Of a DNA stretch of 64,000 bases, positions 24,201 through 35,998 are shown piece after piece. A model generated the notes under the pieces. It was not told the origin of the DNA. It was given only the letters and a program-made list of their open reading frames with translations, and did not search any database. Source of the DNA: Rhynchonema sp. JSB1_4 (taxonomy: Eukaryota > Nematoda > Chromadorea > Monhysterida > Xyalidae); assembly GCA_030248065.1 (NCBI GenBank), contig JASAMV010002180.1:29246-93245 (forward strand), read 5' to 3'. The stretch's first letter is position 1. Each line of letters opens with the position of its first letter. A program made the translations under genes and the position numbers.

Positions 24201-27200
24201 GAAGCTTGATGGCGAGAAGTGTTAGAAGCAGCAACAGCCACACCAAGGGACTGTATACGTTCAAGAACCTTGGAGCCTCCTCAGATATGTCTTGCGGTGC
24301 ATGTGCTGTGCCAATCGCAACAATTGTGTCCGACCAACCACGTACTGTCTGCGATATCGTGCAATTCGCTGTTATTGACATTTGGCGCGTCACACTAAAG
24401 ATGTAAATTTCTGTATTAATAAGACCACTTGAAATAACTTGTGTGAAATTGACGACGAATTGCGATGGGTAACCTTCGCACAGCAGTGTCCATCACGTCC
24501 CCACGTGCGACTGTTTGCAAAAGTTCGGAGATATTCAAAGCCCCACTGAACAAGCGCCACCGCACTCCAGATTGTCGTAGCACGATTTCGACCACTTCAC
24601 TAACAATACCGGGATAAGGACAAATACGCGTGGTGCGTAGGTTTGATGTGAACGCACACGCCGATCGGTACGGGAAGCTATCCTGATCGTCAATAAACAC
24701 TCGTAACATTCTCGCTTATGAATATCAAATCGCGAAATTTTGGGAACTGTGCGTGTGATCGTTTGACTGCAGCTAACATAAATTTCAAGAGCAGCTTTAA
24801 ATGCAAATAGTATGCAAACAGAAACAGCTTACGAGGTTTGTTCGCGGTCAGTTGACGGCACTAGCTCATCTGGTTTTCATTGAACATATAGAAACATAAA
24901 GCGATGAGGAGTCCATCTGCTGAATTGGCACTTGGATAGCATTACAATCGATTTACAGTGTACAGATATTGAATTTCAGAAAGCATTGAATGCGAGCAAT
25001 CATACGGAGACTTCGCGTGTTACTGGTAATGAATATAAATGTATCTTATGAGTCACTTTCAAACAGATAAACCAAGCTACTTCGACAATAGCGACTAGTA
25101 ACCCGGCAAGCAGTCCGCAAAATAGAAAGATCATGACGCCGAATACATTTGACAGCCGTAATGACTCAAAAATTGTGTCCGAAGCATTAGTGCATTTCTC
25201 AGGTTTTATTCTCATTGAGAAATATCGTGATCGAATTCTAAGCGGTCCTTCAGTCGTTTCATAAATGGCTCGATTTAAACGTTCAAGTATCGCAGCAGGT
25301 GTCCTTGGGTTGAAGAACATGCAGTACTCCTGTGTGCCCAGTTCCGGCAGTGGCACCAGTCGTAGACCACATCGTCCGTTGATGAACGTGTTCAGGGCCT
25401 GACCGACAATCACTGCTTCACCTCGACGAACCATGAACAAAATGTTCTCGATATCGGCCTGGTGATTCACATTGTGATCCATTCTGAAAGCCCGGTGGCT
25501 TTCACCATGAGACATTCTGAGATGATTGTGGTTTACTGGTTTAAAAAGCAATCAAAATGATGTTGTCTGTCTTACCCAGTCAAAGTTTTGTAGTTGAGAA
25601 CTGCAGTAATCGGCGGGTTTTGGTCCAGCGCATCGCTAAAGCGAGCCATGTTCTTGCTGTCATCATAGGCAGAACGAACCTCATCCCACGCATACTGTGA
25701 CATGACTACGCGCAGTCGAGATTCTTGAACAAGATGCAGCAGCTCATCGAAGTTGCTGAACTGGTATTTTCGATCTGATAAAAGCAACATTGACAATAGG
25801 CCTGATCGGTATAGGCCGGTGAACAGCGTCACGAAGAAACCACCGATAGCGACCGTATACGCCTGGGCACACGAGTTGTAGAATGCCCCAGACCCAAACA
25901 ATTTCGGCAGCAACCGATTGTAACCCTTCAGCATCAAATATGCCGTGATGATCAGGAGCCAGACCAGGTCACTGTAAACGTGCAAAAACTGCGGTGCATC
26001 ATGGTAAATGTCGCTTGGTGCATTTGCTGTGCCAATGGCAACGTATGTGTCTGCCCAACCAGGTACTGAGTACGACGGTGTGCAGTTCGTTGATTGTATC
26101 ATTTCAGGTGTCGTACTGAAAGAATGTTCCGAAGCAGTGGCAATGTATCAATTATAAATCAGTGCAGAACCAAAGTCTCCAAGTTGCTCGGTGAATGTCA
26201 GCCTCGTGTAAGAAAATGCCGGCCCACGAAGCTAACCTCCTAACGGCTGTGTCGAAGGCATCATTTTGTTCCATTGCTCGAAATTGCTGCGACAGTGTCA
26301 TACTGCCCGTTAAGAGCCGCCAACGTAAGCCGGCTTGTCGAAGCAGGATGTCTACCACTTCGCTCACAATACCAGGATAAGGACACGCTTTGGTCGCCCG
26401 TAGATTTGTCGCATATGCACACTCTCGTCTATAGGGTAGCCCAAATTCTTGACGGTCAAAGAAGACACGCAGTACTGGACCGGACGAATTCATGCCTTAG
26501 ATTGCTGGAATATTTCTATCTTGAAATTGTGCTAGCACAAAAAGTACCCGAAGCTTGACTTAGCCATTACTGTCTTGTATAGTTCGGCTTTAAATTTTCT
26601 ACTTGAAAAGGCCTTGGTGCGCAGACATCTTCATGCGTGAGGCGAAGCGACAAAAACTTCGATCATGCGTAAAACGTAATCACAAACAGTTTTTGTTCTT
26701 CGCTTGTGTGGTATCGTTTTCCAAGCTTCGCTAGAATGGCAGAAGTGTTTGCTATTCCCGGACGTGTTGAAAAGATATTTATGCTGTGCATGGTGTCTGG
26801 TGATAATGAGATTCAAATAATTGGAAAAGTATGCGTCTTGCTCGTGACGCAACAAAACCAAAGTAATTCCGCTAAGACCACAAAGGAAGCCAAAAGTAGT
26901 CCACAAGACAAAAAGATGGTGGTTCCGATAATGTTTACCATTTGCAAGGAGCGTCCATATCCGTCTTGTGTGGTTGTACTTTCACACTTTTTCGCCCTCT
27001 GTGGTCGGTTTATATATCGTCGCTTTATTGTAAGGGTTGCTTCTGTGGTTGAATCGATGGCTGAGTTGTTCCTGTCTATCATCACTGACGGCATTTGATG
27101 ATTGAAGAGCATCTTAAATTGTTGTGTTCCAAGCTCGGGCAACCTCACTGTTCTAACCGAGCAATGTTGCTTCACTTCGTATTCATTCAAGGTTACGGTT

Positions 27201-30200
27201 AGCACGACTGCTTGACCTGTGCTCACCATGGGCAAGACATCTTTTATTTTCTTGTCAGACCTGAAAGCGCGGATTAAATTTATTCTTGGTTTTTGTTTAA
27301 CTAAGTCATACGAAACACCCACTTAGCATTCGGTACGACCAATAAAGGTGGATAAGTGTCAAGCGCATTTTGCAGACGATTCATCCCATCGTGGCCTTTA
27401 GCCGACTGCTCCACCACGTCCAAGATGTATTGGCTGGCGATCACACGAACGTGTCCTTGTTCTACTAGTTTGATTAATTGTTCAAAGTTATCGAATTGAT
27501 ACTGTCGCTCGGCAAGAAGCAAGTTGGACAGCAATCCCGTTTTGTACAGTCCAGTGAACAGCATAACAAAAAAGCAACCAATGGTCGCTGTACATGCTTG
27601 GGCACACGAGTTGTTGAGGACTTCAGCGCCGAATATTTTAGATAAAATTCGATTGTTTGATCTGAGGGCAAAGTAGGTGACGATAATTGCAAGCCATGTC
27701 CAGTTGCCATACACAAGTGCGAACGTGGTCGACTGATGGTAAATATCACGTGGTGCATCCGATGTACCGATTGCGACGAGCACGTCAGTCCAGCCGGGCA
27801 CTGGATACGACGGTATGCAGTTGCCCGCATGTGCCATTTGGCCCGTTACACTGAAATATGACAATCTGTGGAAAATAGTAAATTCTTGCTAACAAGGCAA
27901 TGGTATAATTATCATATTACGCATAGACGCCCGATGCTGGTGTCGGGTATTGTCCAATCGCATTGATCGCATTGGTTGCGTTGCTGAAATTCCAGTTTCG
28001 TGCATGGAACTGCCAGCGAAGACGGGCCTGCCGCAATAAAATGTACACGACTTCGTCTACGAGTCCTGGATATGGACACGAACGTGTCACTCGCAGATTG
28101 GTTTCAAGGGAACAGCTAAGGCGGTACGGCGGTGCCGCTATTGTATCGACAAGAAGTGTAAGGATAAAATCAGTTGAGTTCATAATGAAAGTCGTTGACC
28201 TGGTGTGTTTTTGTGTAAAACTGAGAGCAGGAACGAAGCAGATACATTTGTTTGTTAATGCTCAGAGTCCAACCCGATGGCTGCATGCATATGGTGCTTG
28301 ATGCTTTTATGGTGTCAAGTTTCCTCTGTTGCATTTTCTGATTAAGTTGACAACATTTGCTTTTTTATCACATGACTAAAGTGCGGTGTTCTCTCTGGTT
28401 TGTTTGTATTGAGCACACCAGGTCGCAGGCAAGCGACACATATTCGTAAAATCGTATTGAACATTTGAGCCCGTTGTTACTCATAGGGCTCGGCCAGATA
28501 GACCCGAAACACGAAATCTATATTTTTCTCTTTGTGTGTTTTTCGTTTAAAAAAAAAAACAAAACACAAAGCATGATAATCGAAAATGTTTCGGTTTTAC
28601 TACTAAAATAACTGACGCGAACAATTTATAGTGTCAGAAGAAACATTTTTGATTATCATGCTTTGTGTCCCGGGTTTCGGGTTACTGTCCGAAAAACCCG
28701 AAACACACAAAAAAAAAAAATATTTCTTCTCCCGCCATAGGCTGAACGAGCTGATGGATGAACCAACGCGAATGTCTAAAATTTCGCACTTTGAGCGGCG
28801 TTACTGGCCGTTTGTTCTTGTCAGAGTTTATTGTCATACTTACTGTAACGAACTCCTACGAATGGAGGTCTGTTTCCCACCATAACGCATCGAAATATTG
28901 ATGCTAATATTGCGCCTGGAAAGTTGCAAATCGAATGCCCGACTTGCAACAAGATATGACCTGACGTGTCAACAGGGTTTTTTTATTTCAAAATCGGCTA
29001 GTAGCAATTGCTACTAAAATGGCAATTTTTAGTAGCAAATTTTTTAATGAAATATTTCAGAGTTTTCTTGTTTTTGAGTCCCGTTAGTCAAGTAGAAGGA
29101 GTGTATAGCAGTGTTTTATTTAGCAATTTTTATAATAATAGCGTAGTATAAAGCTGGAATCCGGCCGGAGATAACACTGGGTGCGAGAGAGACTACAACA
29201 AGGCGCGAAGCGCGCTAATTTTTTGACTTTTGTCTGGCCACTTTAATTTCGTGAATGTGAGGTTCGTAAAATTCACCACAGGGTTGACGAACAAAAGCGA
29301 ATTGCTTCAGTTTTGTCTTTGTTTGATCTGTGGTCATGAAACAAAACTTCCAGCAGCACTTTTTGCTCGAGAATTTAGCTCGATATCTCTTGTTTCTCAT
29401 GACGACATCCATTCGTGTTTCAAAGGCCAAATACCAAACGATCAATAAACACGAATGCCAGTGAGTGAAGTGCTCAAAAGTTACTTGGTGCCCCACCAGC
29501 TCGCAACATGTGATCATACAATAAATCAAGCAATGCGCGAAGAGAAGTTTTTTTTGTATTTTCGGGGCTAAGACGCTAAAGAAAGTAAAGTTTGTATACC
29601 TCAGATGTATGGTATCTTTCTTGCTACTTGACCCTGAAATCTTAGTAGCAAATTGCTACTAAGCCCCGATTTTTAGTAGCAAAGGGAAATTTTTAGTAGC
29701 AAATTGCTACCATTTAGTAGCAAAAAACTAGGCGTGTCAAAGTCATTTTTCGACAAGTAGTAAGGGAGATTATGCCGCTCAGCACGGCGGGCACACATGA
29801 GAAAAACAGGCACTTGCGTTTGCAGGCGGTATCGGTCAGCTTCAGACACTCGTTACTCGATTGTACATCAACAGGGTACAGTTGCTGCCTAGGTTCGAGC
29901 TGGATGTGAAGGACTGTCTGGACAATAATGCGGTCGGTTATTGTGTTTGTTGGATGCTAACGTCACGTCAAATGAACGTTGCAACAAAACAATGGTGATG
30001 TTTCAGCCGGAAGTGATCGAAGTGAGCTTGCACAACAACGCGGCCATGCGTCAGCTACAGTCTGGCCTGTGTGACATCATTCGCACATGTTTGAAGGAGC
30101 TGAGAGCATGTAGTTCGCATGTGAGTAGATTTCTGTGGCTAATTTGACTGTGATGTAATGAGTTCGAAAATAGGCAAACAATGTCGTTCCAGGACAGTTC

Positions 30201-33200
30201 GGCTGTGGAAGAGGCTGAATGGCAGCATGAAGCGGCCGTTGTGCAACAGTCCGGTCTGTACTTTGACACTTTTTGTCGATTTTTTCTTTCTAATTTGAAT
30301 TATTGTCAGCCGTGGAGTTCGATTTGCGACAAAATCGCGAGCGAGTGAGTGAGAAGGCTGATCGTCTGCTCGACGAGATGTCGCAACTTCGCGCGTTGCT
30401 CAAATTCACAGAGAACAGCGATGTTGTGTCCTGCTATCAATCGCTGTTGATGCTCCGGAATCGAAACGTGTGTTCAAGGCGAATGAGGGGATCGAATCTC
30501 CGTCTCAGTCGCATTTTTTTGATTTTTTGAATTATGCACTTGTCGGTGTGTTTGCTTAATTTTGGAACAAGTTTACGGTTGTCATTCGAATTCACTGCAA
30601 GGCACGGTCAGCAAGCCTCGAAATTTCTGCTTTCAAACAAAAACACTGACGACCTAGAAGCTAGGCTGATCTGACACCTTAACCATATTTTATCCAACCA
30701 CCGCTTCCACTAGTGCATTGTTCCTGTCCTGGAGTTTACCTCTACATATGTAAAACATAGGCTTTGTGAATTTCCAGGAATTCGAGAACAACTCCGGTTG
30801 GATATTTCTGCCCGAAATGGATCAGATCTTTGCGTCGTGCGAGAAAGCCATTGGCATATCGACAACTGCCAAGAAGGACAAAGACAAACCCGTCTATGAC
30901 ACGTTGATCGACTCGAATGTCAAATGGAGAGCGTTGAAGTTGGTGGTTGTCATTTTCGTTAAAAAGTATCACCACTACATTTTCGTTTTGTCCAATTTTA
31001 GGAACATCATCGAAGAAATCCGATCGGAAGTGGATCGTTTGCGACTGGAGCAGTCACAGTCGTTTGGTAAATTGTTCGTGTAGTTTTTTAACCTTGAAAT
31101 GAAATGCACGCGAATGCAGCTCCAGCATCAGTTCGGGTGGTGGTTTGTGGGTGAAACATAAGCAGCATCTTCCTGACTTGTAATTGTAACACAAATAAGG
31201 TGTTGCGATTGTTTGTCACAAGACGTGCAAGATTCATTTTTTCAGTTGACAGCGACATGTCTGTTTTGTTATTGTGTGGTGAGGATGATTCGTGCATGAC
31301 AACCATTCAGGACATTCTGACTTGTGGAGCTGAAAATGTCGCCCATCGGTTCGCGCGTGGTTCTTTTTTGGTTTTTTCTTGTCGAAATCTGTCTGAAAAT
31401 AAAAGAAATTGTTTTTATTCAGAATGTACAAATCGCTTGCTCCACGTCGAACGGAGCCGGAACCCGACTACAAGCAGTGGTGGGCTTCGGAGCGAATTGT
31501 GGCTTATGGAATGCCGGAACATTTGCAGGTTGTGATTTTAGGTCATTTTTTATATTCTCACCGAAATGTTGTGTGTATTTTTTATTTTAGCGTTTGGATG
31601 TCGCCAAAACCTTGGAAGACGCCAGAATCAAACAGAAAGATTTGTTGAAACTCGAGAAACGTGGTCGGAAACGTGCCGGGGCATCGGGCGCTGCTGGTGG
31701 TAAACAGACGAAACTCACGCAGTTTGAACTGGTCAGACCTGCCCAGGTTGGTTTTTCTGATAATGGGCTATCACTGCTGCTGATTAGTAAGTTATGCAGC
31801 GCACGAAGTCGGGAACTGATCGAAGTCCAACTTTTGCAGCTTTATTTATGCTTCAACAACAGCATCATGATATTTTCAGGACACCATCGCAACCACAAGC
31901 ACAGATGACGCCAATGCCACAGCGCGTGACCCATGGCTGGTGATCAAACAGTTGAATTCACGATACAAGCTCATAACGACATTGAATCGGCTCAAACCAA
32001 TGTTTATCATTCTGTACAATATCGAATTATTTGCGATCAGGCAGATTGAGGTTCGTTTTGGCTGGCTTATCTGAAATGTCCATTTTCAGCATGACACTGT
32101 TTGGGGAATACATTTCTTGGTCTTTGTGGGCAAATTCCTTCCTATGTTTATTCCGTAGTTCTGGGCCCAGTGGTGTCGTTGAGAAATCGAAATTTTCCCA
32201 TACCCAGCCCAATTTTCGGGAAATTTCCCATACATACCCCCACAAGTCAAAAATTTTCCATACCAGGGGCGGGGGGTTTCTCCAAAAATTCAAAAATTTC
32301 CCACACCCGAGGGGGTTTTTCTGAAAAAATTACCGCAAAAATCTTCAAAAAGTACCAAAAAGGTGGTCTAAAAGTGCCTAAAACAGGGTTTTCTTGCGAC
32401 AGCAAGTGATTTTTGACATTTTTGGGTGAAAATTGGTCAATTTTGGCACTTCTCGGGGTCAAAAAGTCATTTCTTAGGGGTGCTTGTTCCAACAAGTCAT
32501 CCCCGACAACAATAATCCATTTTGATACCTTTTTAACATAATTACCATCCATCATTGCAGTGGTATCAAGCGAGTCACCCATCGCGCACCGTTCGCGTGT
32601 ATTGGATGTTGTGCAAAGACTCAACTGAAGAACATCGATATTTGGCTGCGCTCCGACACGAACAAGAGGCATTTGAGAAACTGATACGCGAGAAGGGGGT
32701 CGGCTTGATTACTTTCTTACTTTTTTCACCTGATATTTGAATAATTTTTCACCGAAACGAATAGCAGACAGGCACTGTACCACGTGAGTCTCTTGAGTTT
32801 CGGTCGATCCTTTTGCAGTCACGTCATCCCATCGGAGACTCATCAGTTTTGGTCACAAAACGGACAAAAAGACTTCATCATAAAAACCGCTCAGCCCAGG
32901 AGAGTGTTCATCTTCATCACAAGAAGATTTGTATCCTTGCAGACCCTGTACACGCCACGTGAGTACGACGTTGCCCGCAAAGCACCGGCAACCAACACGC
33001 TGCCTGTGTCAACAAGGCGAGCTGGCGGACGGAGGAAAGAACAAAATGTGGAGCTCGTTCAAAATCCGACGGTTGGGTTGGAAATGTTTTGGAATTGGTG
33101 TAAATTTGAAGAGATATTTTGGGGCATCCGATTCTGACTGTTTCTTCGTTCGATTAACAAACTCGTAAAGGCTTCAATTCAATTTACACACAAAAATCAT

Positions 33201-35998
33201 ACTTTTCTGATCCGATTAATCCATACAAATGTTTTGCGATTGGCGTAAATTGGAGTGGTATTCTGTGACATCCGATTCCACCTGGATAATTACTTCCAAC
33301 TTCCAAGTCAAACACAAACAATAATTCTCAAGCAATGTTGCCGTTCATTAAAACTTCAGATTGTGGTCGACGCTCGTGAGTTCGGCAGCGAATTGCCACT
33401 GCGGCTGTATGATGCAGGTAATGTGTTGATTTTCGCAAAGCAAATCAGGCTTTCATTAAACTTGATGATCGGCCGCATCGGTCGCAGCCGAATCAGGATT
33501 TTCTAATTATTGTGCAGCGTTTAGCTGTTTCCGCAGGTGCACCAGGTCGTCGTCAGTGCGGGTGCAGCCTAGGTTCGAAATTCACCGTCACAGATGTATG
33601 TCCAGTATGTCATTTCAACCAGCGCAAAATAGTTTCCAGACAGTTTTAATCAAGCTTTTTCGTGATTCTTTTTTGCGAAACATCTCTTTTTTCCCAGGTT
33701 TGGACATTCAGCCAGTGACGCTGGAAGTCGGTGATTTCGTGCTCACGTCCGACGTGTGCGTTGAACGCAAGGCACTGGCTGATTTGACGCAGTCTTTGCT
33801 CACTGGTAGGGTGTATGAACAGACCATGCAGGTACGCAGGTGTGTGACTGTCGGTTTTGTGGAATGTTTATCAACAGCGTATCCACAACTGGTGTTTTCA
33901 CCGGTGGATTTGTAAATGATAGTTCGACGCTGCTCGGACCACTGAACGTGGATTGAGTAGCGCCCAACAAATGGGCACGATAACAAAAGGACTAGCAAAA
34001 TCAGCAGTTCATTTGTACATAATTCAGTGCAGTTTCTGCCAGGCCAGTCTCCTAATTCGGTAATTTCAGGTACAAATACTATACATTCGGCCAGGTACAT
34101 TCGGTATATTCAGATGTGCGAGCATTACGCCAGTCCTCTGCTGCTCATCGAACGGGGTCCAAGTGACAAAGTGTCGAAAAGTCACCTGCGTGGCGGACCA
34201 TTCATGGGCGAAATGAGCAAGAAGTTGGTGTTTGTTTCAAATGTGTGTATTTTTCAACCAGGAATGCATCTTCGAAAGCTAACCGTCACAAGCTCAGATG
34301 TCGTGACGTACGCAGTGCGTTTGTGCTCTTGTTACGCACGGCGCCCAAACTGCGCGTGTTGTGGTCAATGGATGCGGCAGCGTCTGTGAATCTGTTAGAG
34401 GAAATCAAGGTACGTTGCCGAATACGACACTCTGACTGGTCACAAATTTAGTTCAGGGACACTGTCATTCTGGTGGCGGTGTGCAAGCGTTACAGTAAAC
34501 GATAGTGTGTGTGTGATACTCAGGCTTACTCAGGGGGGCGTATCTAGATCTGAAATCAAAGGGGTGCTGTGGATCAAAAAGCCATTTTTATCCAGTGCTT
34601 GTTTCCGTTTTGAAAGCCCATGTTTATGTGTGTTTGTTTGGAAGTTGTCTTTTGAGCCGAATTATACAATCGAAATCCCGTCACAGGCGCGCGCGAAAAA
34701 TTTGACTTGCCGGTCAAACGTGGTCATAAAACGGCTGTGTCTCACACACGAAGCGCGAGATTTTTTTACATTTGAAGTGTGTCAGAGTAAAAATGGTGCA
34801 TTTTTTGGTTCGAAATGAACTTTCTTCTCCTTACCAGTCAGTGTTTTGTCTTAGGGAGGGGTGTTATACGGCTGAGGGGGTGCTGCGTACCCCTAAGCAC
34901 CCCACCCCTAAATACGCCGCTCGCTTACTTGCTACCTTGCTTCATGAAAACGCTGCTAGCCCCAGCCAAAGGCCAACGGTATTGGTTCCGCCCACATGCA
35001 GATTAGGGTTAGAGAGATGTCGGGTGTCGGCTGTCGGGTGTCGGGTGCCAAAAAAGTGTAGGTGTCGGGTGTCGGGTGTCGGGTACCCCCAGATGTCGGG
35101 TGTCGGGTTTTTTCGGACCCGACACCCGACACTTACGGTTCAAAACATCAGTATTGCTGAGAGAAGAATTTTGAGAGAAAATTTTCTTCAAACCAAATTT
35201 TTCCGAAGACGCAGAATGTGACATTTTGGTGTTTATTTCGTGTGAAAATACTTGAATTCAGTAACTTGAGCCAAAAAATTGCACTCATGATGCAAATGAG
35301 CAAAAATTTGCCTGTTTTTGCTCCAAAAACAGGTGTCGGGTGTCGGGTTTTTTTTTCAAAAACCAGATGTCGGGTGTCGGTTTTTTTTGCAACTGTCGGG
35401 TGTCGGCTTTTTTTCTGAAATGTCGGGTGTCGGGTGTCGGGTACTTCCAGATGTCGGGTGTCGGGTACCCCCCCCCCCCCCCCGACTTCTAACCCTAATG
35501 CAGATGCAAGGATACTGTTTCGTAACATACAGTTTCGAAATCGTGCCTTCTGCCGCCATTCCTCATTGAAAGCGAACACGTTCACCGCACCTCAGCAGAC
35601 TGCCTGATGTTTCAACGGTGGATGACTTTGGTTAAGAATATGCATGCTTTGATGCCACCAGGTCCACGACAGGAAAAATACCAAAGATTACGTTTTTTCA
35701 GCTCAACAAACCGCAACCGGATGCGAGTCAGGCGCAGGCCATACGATCGAATCAAGCCGCGGTCGGAAGCGGTGCTCAAGACGATAATTCGAATGTGAAG
35801 AAGAAAGTAGTCAAATTGAACCCGATGGTTCGCAAAATGCTCGTCTGTTTGCCAAATATGACTGAAAGCACAGTCGCAAAACTGGCCGCACCAAATCGAA
35901 CCATATTGGACTTGATCACTGATGCTGAGTGTCGCAGCCAAGTTCCCCGAGCTGCATTGGAGTTGTTTCAGAGAAACTTTAAAGTTGACTCTGGTTGA
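21275..35998 (+). CDS. ERCC4: DNA repair endonuclease XPF (ERCC4), complete, 22 exons
   Basis: Exons: 21275-21354, 21437-21533, 21616-21695, 21759-21881, 21958-22064, 29826-29932, 30007-30120, 30193-30253, 30310-30467, 30778-30938, 31002-31066, 31246-31348, 31423-31528, 31591-31746, 31880-32050, 32561-32698, 32943-33071, 33360-33417, 33698-33831, 34114-34223, 34262-34409, 35702-35998. They total 2703 nt in one frame (900 aa; human 916). XPF with ERCC1 cuts 5' of DNA lesions in nucleotide excision and crosslink repair. The degenerate SF2 helicase half includes [18 protein letters not shown] (about residue 88) and [19 protein letters not shown]. The nuclease has VVDAREF (about 654) and the signature [18 protein letters not shown] (683-700). 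The C-terminal helix-hairpin-helix region, the ERCC1-binding part in the family, is diverged but present. Intron 5 (7761 bp) contains three antisense genes. Confidence 0.95.
22065..23310. other. 5' part of XPF intron 5, no gene
   Basis: Downstream flank of the nested receptor cluster. It has AATGTTTCA-type inverted arms at about 22451-22513 (AATGTTTCAT and ATGTGAAACATT) and a GCGCGATGCGCG palindrome near 23080. No coding signal was recognised. Confidence 0.5.
23311..24709 (-). CDS. Divergent ionotropic-receptor-like channel, copy C (nested in XPF)
   Basis: Exons on the minus strand: 24709-24474, 24394-23861, 23767-23311 (408 aa, all junctions phase 2). Exon 1 carries the first half of the ligand-binding lobe, with [20 protein letters not shown]. 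Exon 2 has a hydrophobic segment ([18 protein letters not shown]), a second one ([18 protein letters not shown]), then [10 protein letters not shown] in place of the SYTANLAAF-type M3 of ionotropic glutamate receptors, and the start of lobe 2 ([10 protein letters not shown]). Exon 3 ends lobe 2 and has a last TM helix ([20 protein letters not shown]). The layout matches ionotropic receptors without the N-terminal domain. The ligand is unknown. It shares exon structure with copies A and B. Confidence 0.8.
25000..26493 (-). CDS. Divergent ionotropic-receptor-like channel, copy B (nested in XPF)
   Basis: Exons: 26493-26237, 26115-25576, 25483-25000 (426 aa, phase 2 junctions). It has the same layout as its neighbours: [20 protein letters not shown] in lobe 1, TM segments [17 protein letters not shown] and [27 protein letters not shown] at the M3 end, [13 protein letters not shown] opening lobe 2, and a C-terminal TM helix ([20 protein letters not shown]). 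Lobe 2 cysteines ([14 protein letters not shown]) are shared with copy C. No stop or frameshift interrupts it. Candidate role: chemosensory or synaptic ligand-gated channel subunit (inference from fold order only). Confidence 0.8.
26813..28183 (-). CDS. Divergent ionotropic-receptor-like channel, copy A (nested in XPF)
   Basis: Exons: 28183-27921, 27850-27323, 27260-26813 (412 aa, phase 2 junctions). This is the most diverged of the three. Lobe 1 has [20 protein letters not shown]. The M3 region reads [20 protein letters not shown]. Lobe 2 starts [19 protein letters not shown], and the last TM helix is [20 protein letters not shown]. The exon 1 donor is TATGC|GTAATA. Upstream gene in the minus-strand array (order A, B, C) with about 320-bp and 290-bp gaps, so each copy must carry its own promoter or the array is co-transcribed. 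Confidence 0.78.
28486..28720. repeat. CCAGATAGACCCGAAAC repeat, truncated copy
   Basis: It starts AGGGCTCGGCCAGATAGACC and contains an inverted pair around GCATGATAATCGAAAATG and its complement, plus CCCGAAAC units. This is the same family as 47975-48562. The right end is not clear. It lies in XPF intron 5. Confidence 0.6.
28973..29732. mobile_element. TAGTAGCAA-rich hAT-like element, 760 bp
   Basis: It starts CAGGGTTTTTTTATTTC and ends GCAAAAAACTAGG, flanked by the exact 8-bp duplication CGTGTCAA (28965-28972, 29733-29740). Subterminal TAGTAGCAATTGCTACTA-type palindromes occur at both ends. It lies in XPF intron 5, ending about 90 bp before exon 6. Confidence 0.75.
32168..32495 (+). mobile_element. 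CAGTGGTGTAGTTGG repeat, copy 2 (partial)
   Basis: The left end reads CAGTGGTGTCGTTG, and the body matches 17755-18066. The right end is lost or diverged near 32495, 66 bp before XPF exon 16. Confidence 0.65.
34531..34922. mobile_element. hAT-like MITE with GGCGTAT(C/T)TAG ends, 392 bp
   Basis: It starts CAGGGGGGCGTATCTAG and ends CTAAATACGCCGCTC. The flanks share GCTTACT. It lies in XPF intron 21 together with the next element. Confidence 0.65.
35004..35497. mobile_element. TAGGGTTAGAG-family MITE, 494 bp
   Basis: The ends are TAGGGTTAGAG and CTTCTAACCCTA, with the exact 8-bp duplication ATGCAGAT (34996-35003, 35498-35505). It has long runs of TGTCGGG units and shares the central block (CGGTTCAAAACATCA onwards) with 18356-18731. 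It lies in XPF intron 21. Confidence 0.85.

Noticed and set aside
22065..29825. XPF split into two separate genes
   Set aside because: Codon phase across the gap matches (C|GC giving Arg) and the protein order follows the family, so one gene with a large intron is the simpler reading.
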